This document shows, piece by piece, positions 44,534 through 56,797 of a DNA stretch of 64,000 nt (positions are counted from its first letter, which is position 1; every line of letters starts with the position of its first letter). Source of the stretch: Axinella damicornis (lineage: Eukaryota > Porifera > Demospongiae > Axinellida > Axinellidae); the NCBI GenBank assembly GCA_963931865.1, contig OZ007507.1, positions 3,440,077-3,504,076 of the forward strand, in the 5' to 3' direction. Below the pieces are notes generated by a model, which worked only from the letters and a program-made list of their open reading frames with translations, was not told the origin of the DNA and searched no databases. Position numbers and translations under genes: made by a program.

Positions 44534-45199
44534 AAATAATTGTCAGAAATGTAACCATTTTTAAACTTCAATCTGGCAAGCTAGTGACATGATTATTGCA
44601 TGTGTCAGGGACACATCCAATCAACTGTGCTTCTGGTCGTTCCGAGCTCTTCATGTAAGCGTGCATGGAACTCAAGTTTGGTGCTCTGAAGTACCTTATT
44701 TTGATCCAATATAAAGCACAATCATCATCTCAATCGCTGGTGCTGTTATATGACATTTCCTGTATCCTGGGAATGAATGTTGCACCATATTCCACTGATT
44801 GTAGGAGTCACAAACTTTTAATTCTCTAGATACACAATAAATAATCCTACGGCTAATACACTCATAGTCAATACACGGCTAAAGGTGATACATTTATTCA
44901 CACACAAACTATAATATATTGCTATTATGCAAACGTATGGAATCACTGGAAACGGAAAAAAATCACAATAAAAACGTCAAACAAGCAGACGGAAAAATAA
45001 GTGTTGGTACGTTACGTTTTAGCTGTTGATACGTTAATTGACAACGGTTTTCTTATTACATCTGGTATACATTAGTCACAGAGAGAGACACAAAGGTGCT
45101 CAGTGAACAGGACTACATCACTGAAATGTGATACTACTGACTCGACGTCACTGTGCAGAAGTCAACAGTAACGTACATATTGCAAATTATATTACATCG
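44534..45199. other. Convergent spacer, gene I / TAOK
   Basis: Downstream of both genes. TTTATT at 44893-44898 gives AATAAA on the minus strand about 300 bp after the TAOK stop and is a candidate poly(A) signal. No exon seen. Confidence 0.45.
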
Positions 45200-47538
45200 T
45201 CATAGCGAGGCAGTTCCCATGGAGATGTTTGTTTGGCTACTGCTCCGACTTTGCTCTGAAGTGACAGACACTCGCTCAGCACTTTGTCTGTCTGCTGAAC
45301 CAAGGGAGACTTTGTCGTTACTGAATAATTCGGCAAACTCTCTAAGCTCCCTCAGCTGTCTCTTTTGGAGAGATTGCTGCCTTTCCAACCTTAGGTTCTG
45401 AAGTTTTGTGCTTTCCTCGAAGATCTGGGGAGGGAAAGAGGAGGTGGAGGAGAGGGGAAGAGGAGGGGAGGGGAAGAGAATGAGGAAGCAAGGGGAAGAG
45501 GAGGGGAAGAGAATGAGGAAGCAAGGGGAAGAGATGGAAGAGGGGAGGGAGGGAAGAGAGAGTACAGAGGCTAAGTTGTGTTTCTAGCCGGTTAAGACTC
45601 ATCTAGAGGACTAGACTATTGACCCCACTCACCTGCTTCTCCAGTTCCCTCTTGCTGCTTTCAACCTTATTGTCCAGAGCACGCTTCTCTCGCTCGTGCT
45701 GAGTAAGTAACTTCTGCTCCTGGCTCTCTTGGAACCGCTGCAGAAGGTCCTGCTCTTGAACCAGCTGTTTCCTGAGGGCCTCGTGCTCAAGCAGCTGTGC
45801 CTCATCTAGCTTCACCTGAGAGGATGTGTGTGTGTGTGTGCATGTGTGCATGTGTGTGTGTGTGTGTGTGTGTGCGTGTGTGCAATGGTACATGTAGTCT
45901 TCAATTCCACAACCTTCAGTGTTTCGTCACTTGCAATACAGAGAAACGGAAGGGTAGTGATACCACTTTTAATCCTTCCTGTTTTTCGCCAACTGTAACA
46001 TAACAACTGGAATCAAGGCTACTGCTAAGTTGTGTAGTCACCATACATTTATGTATGCAGTGGTTGCCATAGCCACAACCAAGTACATCCACCACACACC
46101 ACTCACCGTTTGCTGCTGTGCCATATCCGCAATGGTCCTCTCGTACTGCATGGCGAGCATGGCAATCTTCCTCATTTGTTCCTCCTTGGTCTGTTTGATG
46201 ACGTCCCGCTGGCGCTCCTTGGGGATGGTGGCTATCATTTGTTTCTGCAAGGCCTTGTACTGCCGCTGCTGGATCCGAACTGTGTCGTGGTACTGCTTCT
46301 TGATTGCTACTTCCTTTACCTGGAGGGGGCGTGGTTATGGTGTGTGTTTGATACTCGTTTTCTCTCACCCAAACATGTCCCCTCCACGCACCTCAAATAC
46401 ACAACACACACAAAAACAAACACACACCAAACAGACACACACACATACAACACAACACACAATCACACATACAACTAGCCTCATTCCCATGCGGCCTGGG
46501 AACAAGGCTAACATACAACACAACACACACACACAACACAACACAACACACACACACACACAACAACACACACACACCACAACACACAACACAACACACA
46601 CATCCTACACTCATACTTTCAAGCTTTTGGGGTGTTCTTTGAGTTCAAGGACATGTTTTTTCCTCATCTCTCTCTCGGCCTTCTTGCTGTATGCAAGTTG
46701 GTTGTCCCACTCGGAGGCATGCGCCTTTCCCAGGTGTTCATTACGCATCTCGTGCAGTGCCCGTAGCTGCTGGTACTGCAGGTCAATGGTGGAAGAAAGA
46801 TGGCGGCGCCGCATCTCCTGGACATGGTCTTTGTGCACTTGCATCAAGTTCAATTCCTGGAGGAGGGAAGGGAAGGGAGAGTAGGAAGAGGAGGAAGGGA
46901 AGGGAGAGGAGGAAGGGGAGGAGAGGAGAGAGGAGGAAGGGAAGGGAGAGGAGAAAGGGGAGGAGAGGGGGAAAGAAAGGAAGAGGAGGAATGGGATGTG
47001 AGGAAGGAAAGGAGGAAGGTAAGGAGGAAGGAAAGAAAGAAGGGGAGGAGGAAGGTAAGGAGGAAGGAAGGAAGGGGAGGAGGAAGGAAAGGAGGAAGGA
47101 AAGAAAGAAGGGGAGGAGAGAAGGGAGAGGGGGGAGGAATGGAGAGGATGGAGAGAAAGGGAGAGACAGCAGTGAGGGAAGGAGGGAAGCGAGAGAAGGG
47201 AGGGGAGGAGGGAAAGAAGGGAGAAGAAGGGAGAAGAGAAGAAGGAGGGGAGGAGGGAAGGAGAAAGGGAAGGGAGGAGAGGAGTATTATTCAATTTCAG
47301 CAACTGTGAATACACAAACACGGGTCTTGCACACCTCCTGCAGGAGTGCCTTCTGAAAGGCATGCCTATCTTGGAGAATGGATTGCCGGAAGTCTACTGT
47401 GTCGTGTTCTGCCATGGTCCTCAGGATCTGCAGGTGTTCAGACTCATTTCCTCTCTGCTGCTGCTGGAGCTCCCTCTTCCGCTCCTCCAGCATCTGTTTC
47501 CGCTGCGCATTTGAGAGTGATGAATTATCGTCCAATTG

Positions 47539-47631
<93 letters not shown>

Positions 47632-50600
47632 GGGTAATACAGATACACTGCATCTAGTGAGCACCATCAAACATCTGTCAATTAATCAACGCTTTCCCAA
47701 TTTAACACCCAACCTCCATTCTTCTAGCCCCACCGCCAGTATTTGAAGTATGCAAGTACATGTACAGCGGGGGAAGGCCTGGGAGATCTGGTCACGTGCG
47801 ATGACGTCAGGCAGAGAGAGGGTAGACACACGGGAGGTGGTGCCCAACTGTTATAATACCTGTCGTCAATCTGTCCCCGGCATTGTGAACAAGCAACAGT
47901 GCCTTGAGAACACTCTGACATGCAGCCATTGGACGGACAGTACAAGAAATGTCATTGAGATTCTTCATTGGGCAACACCCTCCGTGTGTCTACCATCTGG
48001 CTTGGGAACGAGGTAACCATTCTTCCACCACCTAGTTACGCATGCACATTCACCGTCACAATTGAACAGTGTATTGACGACTGGACGTACCCTCTTGTAC
48101 ATGGCCTTGGTACCCTTGTAGTCTGCCTTCTGCTGGGCCAGGAACTGCTTCATGTCTGAATCATGTCTCTCCTTAACTCCCTTCTGGAATTTCCGCTCCT
48201 CACCCGTCTCTTGCTTCACCTGGAAGCGGACAAATCATTCGGAATAAAGCCCACCTCATGCCCCCTTTCTCTCTCTTCTTCTCCCTCCCCATTTACCCAC
48301 CCTCTGGTCCATGTCCCCCCTGTGTTTGGACCGCAGCTTCTCTAGCTCCCTCTCGTAAGTGGATCGGAGTTGTTCCAGTTCCTTCTCCTGCGTCCTGAAG
48401 TGTGCTGAGAGCTCGGCCTTGTGCCTTGACTCCAGTTGTTGCATCTGGGGCAAGGATGTACACACACACAATTGGTAAATAGCATACATGTATCTCAGAA
48501 TTACTCGTACCTAGGCCAGCGCAAAAATCAGTAAGGGTGTGGTCACACTTCCCTGTATTCCCATATGTGCTGAGCCAGCTATTATGCACATCCCTCAGTG
48601 GATTCAACGCAGTAGGTAGCTAGCTGCTCATGATGGCCATGTGCTGGCCAAGGAGCAACCAGAGGTTGCTGCTCGTGCTGGCCAAGGAGCGACCAGAGGC
48701 AAGTCTTAGGAGGCCAGAGCAGCTGATTTATCAAGCGGCTCTAGTCTTTCATACTAAGAATGTTGGTTATTGACAAACAACCTTCATCCAAATCAAGACT
48801 CCTGACTCAGCACATACAGAAACGTTGCTAAGTGTGACCAACCCGATTTTCATTTCTAAATTTTGGGGGCCCACCTTGAGTTTGACTATGAAGATACATT
48901 TTCACATACGTTAATGATTCCAATTAGTGTCCACCTGTGCTTTGTGCTGCTGCCTCATTCTCTTGTAGCCTTGCATCTGCTCCCTCAACTCCGACTGCAG
49001 CTGCCACTCTTCTGCCTGCCTTGAGACCATCGCATGAGAGCGCAGTGTCGAGAAACCATCGTGATTGCCCGACTGTCGGTGAACAAAAATAATAAAGTGT
49101 CACGCCAGAACATACAGTTTAGTCGTCAATGCAACATGACCATGAGTCTCATTCCCAGAATACTTTGGAGTCTAGGCTAGAAGAGCCTGGGTACGATGCT
49201 GGGAGAGCCTGGGTGTGAGGCTAGGAGAGCCTGGGAGAGCCTGGGTGTGAGGCTAGGAGAGCCTGGGAGAGCCTGGGTGCGAGGCTAGGAGAGCCTTGGT
49301 ACAAGGCTAGGAGCATGGGTACAAGGCTGGAGAGCATGGGTACGAGGCTAGGAGCCTGGGTACGAGGCTGGAGAGCCTTGGTACGAGGCTAGGAGAGCCT
49401 GGGTATGAGGCCTGGGTAGGAGGCTAGGAGAGCCTGGGTACGAAGCTAGGGAGAGCCTAGGTACAAGGCTAGGAGAGCCAGGGTAGGAGGCTAGGAGAGC
49501 CTGGGTACGAAGCCTGGGTATGAGGCTAGGGAGAGCATGGGTACGAAGCTAGGAGCATGGGTACAAGGCTAGGAGAGCCTTGGTACGAGGTTAGGAGAGC
49601 CTGGGTATGAGGCTAGGAGAACCTGGGTATGAGGCCAGGGAGAGCCTGGGTACGAAGCTAGTGGATATAAGGCTAGGAGAGCCTGGGTACAAAGCTAGGT
49701 ACGAAGCTAGGAGAGCATGGGTATGAGGCTAGGAGAGCCTGGGTATGAGCCTAGGAGAGCCTGGGTACGAGGCCAGGGAGAGCCTGGGTATGAGCCTAGG
49801 AGAGCCTGGGTACGAGGCCAGGGAGAGCCTGGGTACGAAGCTAGGGAGAGCCTGGATATAAGGCTAGGAGAGCCTGGGTATGAGGCTAGGAGAGCCTGGG
49901 TATGAGGCTAGGGAGAGCCTGGGTATGAGGCTAGGAGAGCCTGGGTACGAGGCCAGGGAGAGCCTGGGTACAAAGCTAGGGAGAGCCTGGGTACGAAGCT
50001 AGGAGAGCATGGGTATGAGGCTAGGAGAGCCTGGGTATGAGGCTAGGAGAGCCTGGGTACAAAGCTAGGGAGAGCCTGGGTACGAAGCTAGGAGAGCATG
50101 GGTATGAGGCTAGGAGAGCCTGGGTACGAGGCTAGGAGAGCCTGGGTAGGAGGCTAGGAGAGCCTGGGTAGGAGGCTAGGAGAGCCTGGGTACGAGGCTA
50201 GGAGAGCCTGGGTATGAGGCTAGGAGAGCCTGGGTACGAGGCTAGGAGAGCCTGGGTAGGAGGCTAGGAGAGCCTGGGTAGGAGGCTAGGAGAGCCTGGG
50301 TACGAGGCTAGGAGAGCACGGGAATGAGGCTAGGAGAGTCTGGGTATGAGGCTAGGAGAGCCTGGGTATGAGGCTAGGAGAGCCTGGGTATGAGGTTAGG
50401 AGAGCCTGGGTATGAGGCTAGGAGAGCCTGGGTATGAGGCTAGGAGAGCCTGGGTATGAGGCTAGGAGAGCCTGGGTATGAGGTTAGGAGAGCATGGGTA
50501 TGAGGTTAGGAGAGCCGGGATATGAGGCTAGGAGAGCCTGGGTATGAGGCTAGGAGAGCACGGGAATGAGGCTAGGAGAGCCTGGGTATGAGGTTAGGAG

Positions 50601-51031
50601 AGCATGGGTATGAGGTTAGGAGAGCCGGGGTATGAGGCTAGGAGAGCCTGGGAATGAGGCTACCCATGAGCTTAGCTGAATTGAATTGACCCAATCCCTT
50701 CCTAAAATTCCATACCACTTTTCTTGCGACCTCCTCTGCCTTCTCCTTGGAGCTCTCACTGTTCATGACCACAGATGCTGAGGCACTCTGGGTCCGGGTG
50801 AGAGGGTTCTTGTTCACAGCCAGGCCCCTCTGCACATCTGCTATGTGATTTGCTTGTGTGGCTACCCGCGAAAACCCAGTCTGGGGACAAGGGAAGAGGA
50901 GAAAGAAACGATACATGTGTTTTCTGCGGTGATAAAGAGATACCTGTTAGTCTACTTAACTCACTATCTGTCTGTCTCTCTGTCTCTCTCTTTATCTATC
51001 TGTCTAGTTATCCATCCATCTGTCTGTCCGC

Positions 51032-51070
<39 letters not shown>

Positions 51071-51207
51071 CCTATCTATCTATCCATCCATCTGCCTGTC
51101 CACCTATCCATCTATCTACATGTATCTATCTATCTATCTACCTATCTATCTATCTACCTACCTACCTACCTATCTATCCATCCATCCATCTGTCTGTCCA
51201 CCTATCC

Positions 51208-51240
<33 letters not shown>

Positions 51241-54200
51241 CCTATCTATCCATCCATCTGTCCACCTATCTACATGTATCTGTCTATCTATCTATCTATC
51301 CATAAATCCATCCATCCATCTGTCTGTTCACCTACCTATCTAAATATCTGTATACAACAAATTGTCTTCGTTTTTGGGATGTTGATCTTTGGACTCACCT
51401 CACTGGTCCTCTTCTTCCGGGGTGGGGTGCTCTGTGTTCGTGGGAGCAGCTGCTTTGCCCTTGGTTTTTCATCATGGTCGTCATCATGTGTGGGGGAGGG
51501 AGAGGAGGACGAGAGGGGGGGAGAGGTGCCCACACATTCCTCTATCCCTGCATCACTGTGAAGGAGGGGGAGGGGACGGAAGGAAGGGTAAAAGGTAAAA
51601 GATAAGGTGTATAATTTTACCTCCTGGCCAAAGGGGTGGAGGGGTAGAGAAAGCACTTCACCAGTGAAGCAACAGGTGGGATTCAAACCAGGGACTTTAG
51701 GTCCACAGTCAGAGGAGGTAGGACACGCTTACGGAGGTACGCGAAACTCCGTATCACGTTGAGTTTCAAGAGATCGTGAACGGAGTAATGTGACGGACGC
51801 TACCCACGTGGAAACCATTAAAGATCACCTTCAAGTCGGCAAGTTGGCTTCGTCTGTTCTCTCGTTGTGAATTCGCTGTCGGATGGAGGTAACCACAGTT
51901 CAAAGCGGCGATGGATGCCTTGAAGAAAATCTACCTCTCCCCTCCCATGGCCCCAGACTTTATGTGCTATAAACCTCTGAAGTAGGGGCGGGCTAAGCGG
52001 GTTAATTATTGGTGATGTTTGAGCGAAGATATCCGGAGAACGGGAGCAGCTAAAAATACCGGACCTGCATCACAGGATTGCCCGTTCTCTGTGGATTCTT
52101 GTGATACCTACATGTGGGGGTGACATCCCCATCAAGTTTGGAGCTACAGGCCTCTGAATCCAACCACGTTTTGAGGATTTTGATGCATATGGTGCGTTTG
52201 TGCAGTCGTTGCTCACAGACCGTACATGCTATGGACATGGATATTATGCCACTGGATAGAGCAAAGATCAATGTTGCCAATGTGGTCCCTGTATTGGGTG
52301 ACAACCCTGTTGTGCTTGGAGCTATGGATGCCTCAAATGAACAATTTTTCAAGATTTGATGTCTATACTGTGACTTCGTCCAACTCACAAACCCTATTCA
52401 CCAGTACCCTCGTTCCCGTGCAAAAGCTGGGCGATAGCCTGGGAACGAGGCTAATTCACCAGTAAACCTGGGATTTGCAAATGCTGCAAAAAAAATTGAT
52501 CTTTCATTTATGTTGGGCAAGAGCGCATGATGACATCATTGTTTTTTCATCATGCACTCGTGTTGGGTGATAATCCTGAAGCTGCAGCCGTCTGAAGCTT
52601 CAGTTTTGAAGTGTACGAACCATTAACGTTCCACCTGGAGTATGGACACCAGATTTAGCATGGTATACCAATCATGGATAATAAGCCATGACATGTTTGC
52701 ACATTGTGCTAAAAATAATAGGTAAACATTGACCACATATTGATCCATACTTCCCGACCACAGGGTTCACGACAACAGCCATACAAAGGACTTCTTGTAG
52801 CTATGTCCAAGCACTTTAGTTACCCCTCTGGCATGCATGCAAGACAGTGAGAAAGTGACGGAACTGGATCCGCATGTGTTCCAGCATGTGACTCATGAGA
52901 TAATTAACGGTGGGGGTAGGACATCAGATTATCACAAGGGTGAATTCCTAAATTCTTGCTTCAGAAATTGCTAGGCGATGAAAAGCTGGGCGATGGCCTG
53001 GCAACGATGCATTACATTGTAAGGATAACTGCATGTGGATAAATTTGACACTCCAGTGGAAGGGCATCTGGTATGGCATCAACTGGCAGGCAGTCCCAGC
53101 TCTAATCCCCAAGTCGAGCAGTCCACTACATTTTAGTTCATCATCTCCAAACTACAGGTAATCCCAACAAATATGCAGAAAGTCTCTGCTGTTAAGTTCA
53201 TCGTCTGATGATCAATCATAAGCTCATCGTCGGATGATCAATCACAGTTTATGAACGTGTGTGCATTTGAAGCACAGAGCAAGAGAACGTCATGAACAAA
53301 TCCATGAATATGGTCGGCTTCAGACACTTGGTGCTTCAAATTATAGTGGGGTTATCACCCAACATAAAAGGACCACTTGAAAGGTCAATCCTTGCTCTAG
53401 CAGCTGCTGCAAATCTCGTGTCCATAGGTGTTAGGTTTCGTGATGGACGAAGTCACAGTATAGACATCAAATCTTGAAACATTGTTCATTTGAGGCATCC
53501 ATAGCTCCAAGCACAACAGGGTTGTCACCCAATACAGGGACCACATTGGCAACATTGATCTTTGCTCTATCCAGTGGCATAATATCCATGTCCATAGCAT
53601 GTACGGTCTGTGAGCAACGACTGCACAAACGCACCATATGCATCAAAATCCTCAAAACATGGTTGGATTCAGAGGCCTGTAGCTCCAAACCTGATGGGGA
53701 TGTCACCCCCACATGTAGGTATCACAAGAATCCACAGAGAACGGGCAATCCTGTGATGCAGGTCCGGTATTTTTAGCTGCTCCCGTTCTCCGGATATCTT
53801 CGCTCAAACATCACCAATAATTAACCCGCTTAGCCCGCCCCTACTTCAGAGGTTTATAGCACATAAAGTCTGGGGCCATGGAAGGGGAGAGGTAGATTTT
53901 CTTCAAGGCATCCATCGCCGCTTTGAACTGTGGTTACCTCCATCCGACAGCGAATTCACAACGAGAGAACAGACGAAGCCAACTTGCCGACTTGAAGGTG
54001 ATCTTTAATGGTTTCACGTGGGTAGCGTCCGTCACATTACTCCGTTCACGATCTCTTGAAACTCAATGTGATACGGAGTTTCGCGTACCTCCGTAAGCGT
54101 GTCCTACCTCCTCTGGTCCACAGTCAAATGCTTTAACCACTTGGCCACAAGTCACTCACAAGGGGGAGGGGTAACTAGCCTCATACTTAAGTGGGCCTTT

Positions 54201-56747
54201 GAATTCCAGTATCTGAAACTAGACATACATATCCAATCAGAGTGCAGAACAAAACATGCGGTTGCATGCCATGAAAAGGCCGGTGAAAACTTCTCCATCA
54301 ATGAGGTGGAAATTTGGACTGTATGCAGGTATAGGACATCGGCCAAAGAAATTGTCAAGACTACCCACCCAGACCTCACACATGTAGTCGTCCCTGCATG
54401 TTCCTAATTTCAACATGAACACGAGAAGCCTTAGCCTCGTTCCCAGGCCACCCAGGAACGAGGCGGCTAAAGAAGTCATTACAAGAGCAGCACAAGATAC
54501 GAGGATGCTGGGTAAAGCTTGAACAGTCCAAATGTTTAACTTCTTTATGCGCTATGTCAAGACCGTCTGCGTGCACTGCTTGACTCTCAACCTTGAGGCT
54601 CACAATCTCAGCCAAGAGTAACTTGTATGTCTTTCCCGCGTTTTGAAATAATTATGCCAACGGCTAGCTTACTGCGTTGCCAGAGTGAGAGCTAGTTTGC
54701 TGTATTGCCAAGCATGGGTTAGAGTGGCCTAGTCATGAGAGTAGAGACTCCATCACGAGCCATAACTCCATTATATTCAGCGCTATCAACGGACTTGCAA
54801 CCAGTGGGAGATTTCAATTCAGAAAACGACGTTTCGACCGAGTTTTGTCGGTCTTCGAGTTTTGTCGGTCTGATGAAGACCGACAAAACTCGGTTGAAAC
54901 GTCGTTTTCTGAATTGAAATCTCCCACTGGTTGCAAGTCCGTTGATAGCGCTGAATATCTGATCACAACGCCAGTACCATGACCTTCTCGCAACATAACT
55001 CCATTGCAAGCTACGAGCAAAGGAACTCCATTGTGAGCCATCAGCAAATATAGCAATACACAAACACACACACAGAGAGCTACATGCCCCACCCACCTTG
55101 GTGGCTCAGACTCAGAAGAGCTACATGCCCCACCCACCTTGGTGGCTCAGACTCAGAAGAGCTACATGCCCCACCCACCTTGGTGGCTCAGACTCAGAAG
55201 AGCTACATGCCCCACCCACCTTGGTGGCTCAGACTCAGTAGAGCTACATGCCCCACCCACCTTGGTGGCTCAGACTCAGAAGAGCTACATGCCCCACCCA
55301 CCTTGGTGGCTCAGACTCAGAAGAGCTACATGCCCCACCCACCTTGGTGGCTCAGACTCAGAAGAGCTACATGCCCCACCCACCTTGGTGGCTCAGACTC
55401 AGAAGAGCTACATGCCCCACCCACCTTGGTGGCTCAGACTCAGTATATAGAGCTACATGCCCCACCCACCTTGGTGGCTCAGACTCAGTAGAACTACATG
55501 CCCCACCCACCTTGGTGGCTCAGACTCAGAAGAGCTACATGCCCCACCCACCTTGGTGGCTCAGACTCAGAAGAGCTACATGCCCCACCCACCTTGGTGG
55601 CTCAGACTCAGTATATAGAGCTACATGCCCCACCCACCTTGGTGGCTCAGACTCAGTAGAACTACATGCCCCACCCACCTTGGTGGCTCAGACTCAGAAG
55701 AGCTACATGCCCCACCCACCTTGGTGGCTCAGACTCAGAAGAGCTACATGCCCCACCCACCTTGGTGGCTCAGACTCAGTAGAACTACATGCCCCACCCA
55801 CCTTGGTGGCTCAGATTCAGAAGAGCTACAAGCTACATGCCCCACCCACCTTGGTGGCTCAGATTCAATCTCACTCTCCTCGACCGTAGTGTCATTCTTC
55901 TCCGACTCCCGCATCAGAATCTTCTGCAGCCGCCGGTAGTTCTGGTGGTCAAGCATGTGCACCGCGTCCATAGTGCGTTGGACCAGCTGGTAGAGGATGT
56001 CCCCGTGATGGTCTGCCACGACATGTGCATGCTGGAGGGGACAAGAAGGACAGTGATACGGTAAGGTCAGAGAACTGTTTGAAGGAACTGAAAACAAAGT
56101 TTGCATTTGGTGGGTTGATGCACCAACTGAGGTGTGCGGAGCGGGCAGACAACAGTGAATCAATGTGTGTTAATTATGGGATGTCTTGCATATGAACAAC
56201 TTTAGGTAGGAAGGAGGGGGAGGGAGGGGAGGAAGGAGAGGGGAGGGAGGGGAGGAAGGAAGGGGGAGGGGGAGGGAGGGGAGGACGGAGGGGGGAGGGA
56301 GGGGAGGAAGGAGGGGGGAGGGAGGGGAGGAAGGAGGGGGGAGGGAGGGGAGGAAGGAGGGGGGAGGGGGAGGAAGGAGGGGGAGGGAGGGAGGAAGGAG
56401 GGGAGGAAGGAGTGGGGAGGGAGATGAGGGCAGGGGTGCCTCCTACCTCCAACAGCTCTGCAGCAGTTGGTCTGTCCGTGGGCTCCTTCTTGAGGCAGGT
56501 AGAGATGAAGTGTTGGAAGGTTTCTGACCATCTGTCCGGCTGTTGCAGCTTGGGAGGGTCATTCTGTGCTATGTGGTATAGTGCACTCATCGCGTTCATG
56601 TGGAAGAGGGGGGGTTTTCTCTCAGCTGGAGCAGGGGAGGAGGGAGGGAGTGAAGAGGGGGCGGGAGGGGAGAGTATTCTAGGCACATCATGTGTATCTC
56701 AAAGACTTACCCATTTCAATGCATGTGATTCCTAATGACCAGATGTC

Positions 56748-56797
<50 letters not shown>

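Noticed and set aside
44158..44571. Hydrophobic 137-codon minus-strand ORF that looks like a membrane protein
   Set aside because: It is the antisense of the Lys/Ser-rich last exon of gene I and runs into a MITE. The plus-strand exon has a matching acceptor and phase.
46611..47363. 250-codon minus-strand ORF and its plus-strand Gly/Arg-rich shadows
   Set aside because: Most of it is the homopurine intron. Only 46617-46856 is a TAOK exon.
52050..53776. Mirrored 81- and 100-112-codon ORFs
   Set aside because: They are the same frames in the two arms of the foldback element; no recognised domain.
55084..55939. Plus-strand repeat ORFs (PHPPWWLRL type)
   Set aside because: Translations of the 41-bp splice-donor minisatellite; the gene here is TAOK on the other strand.
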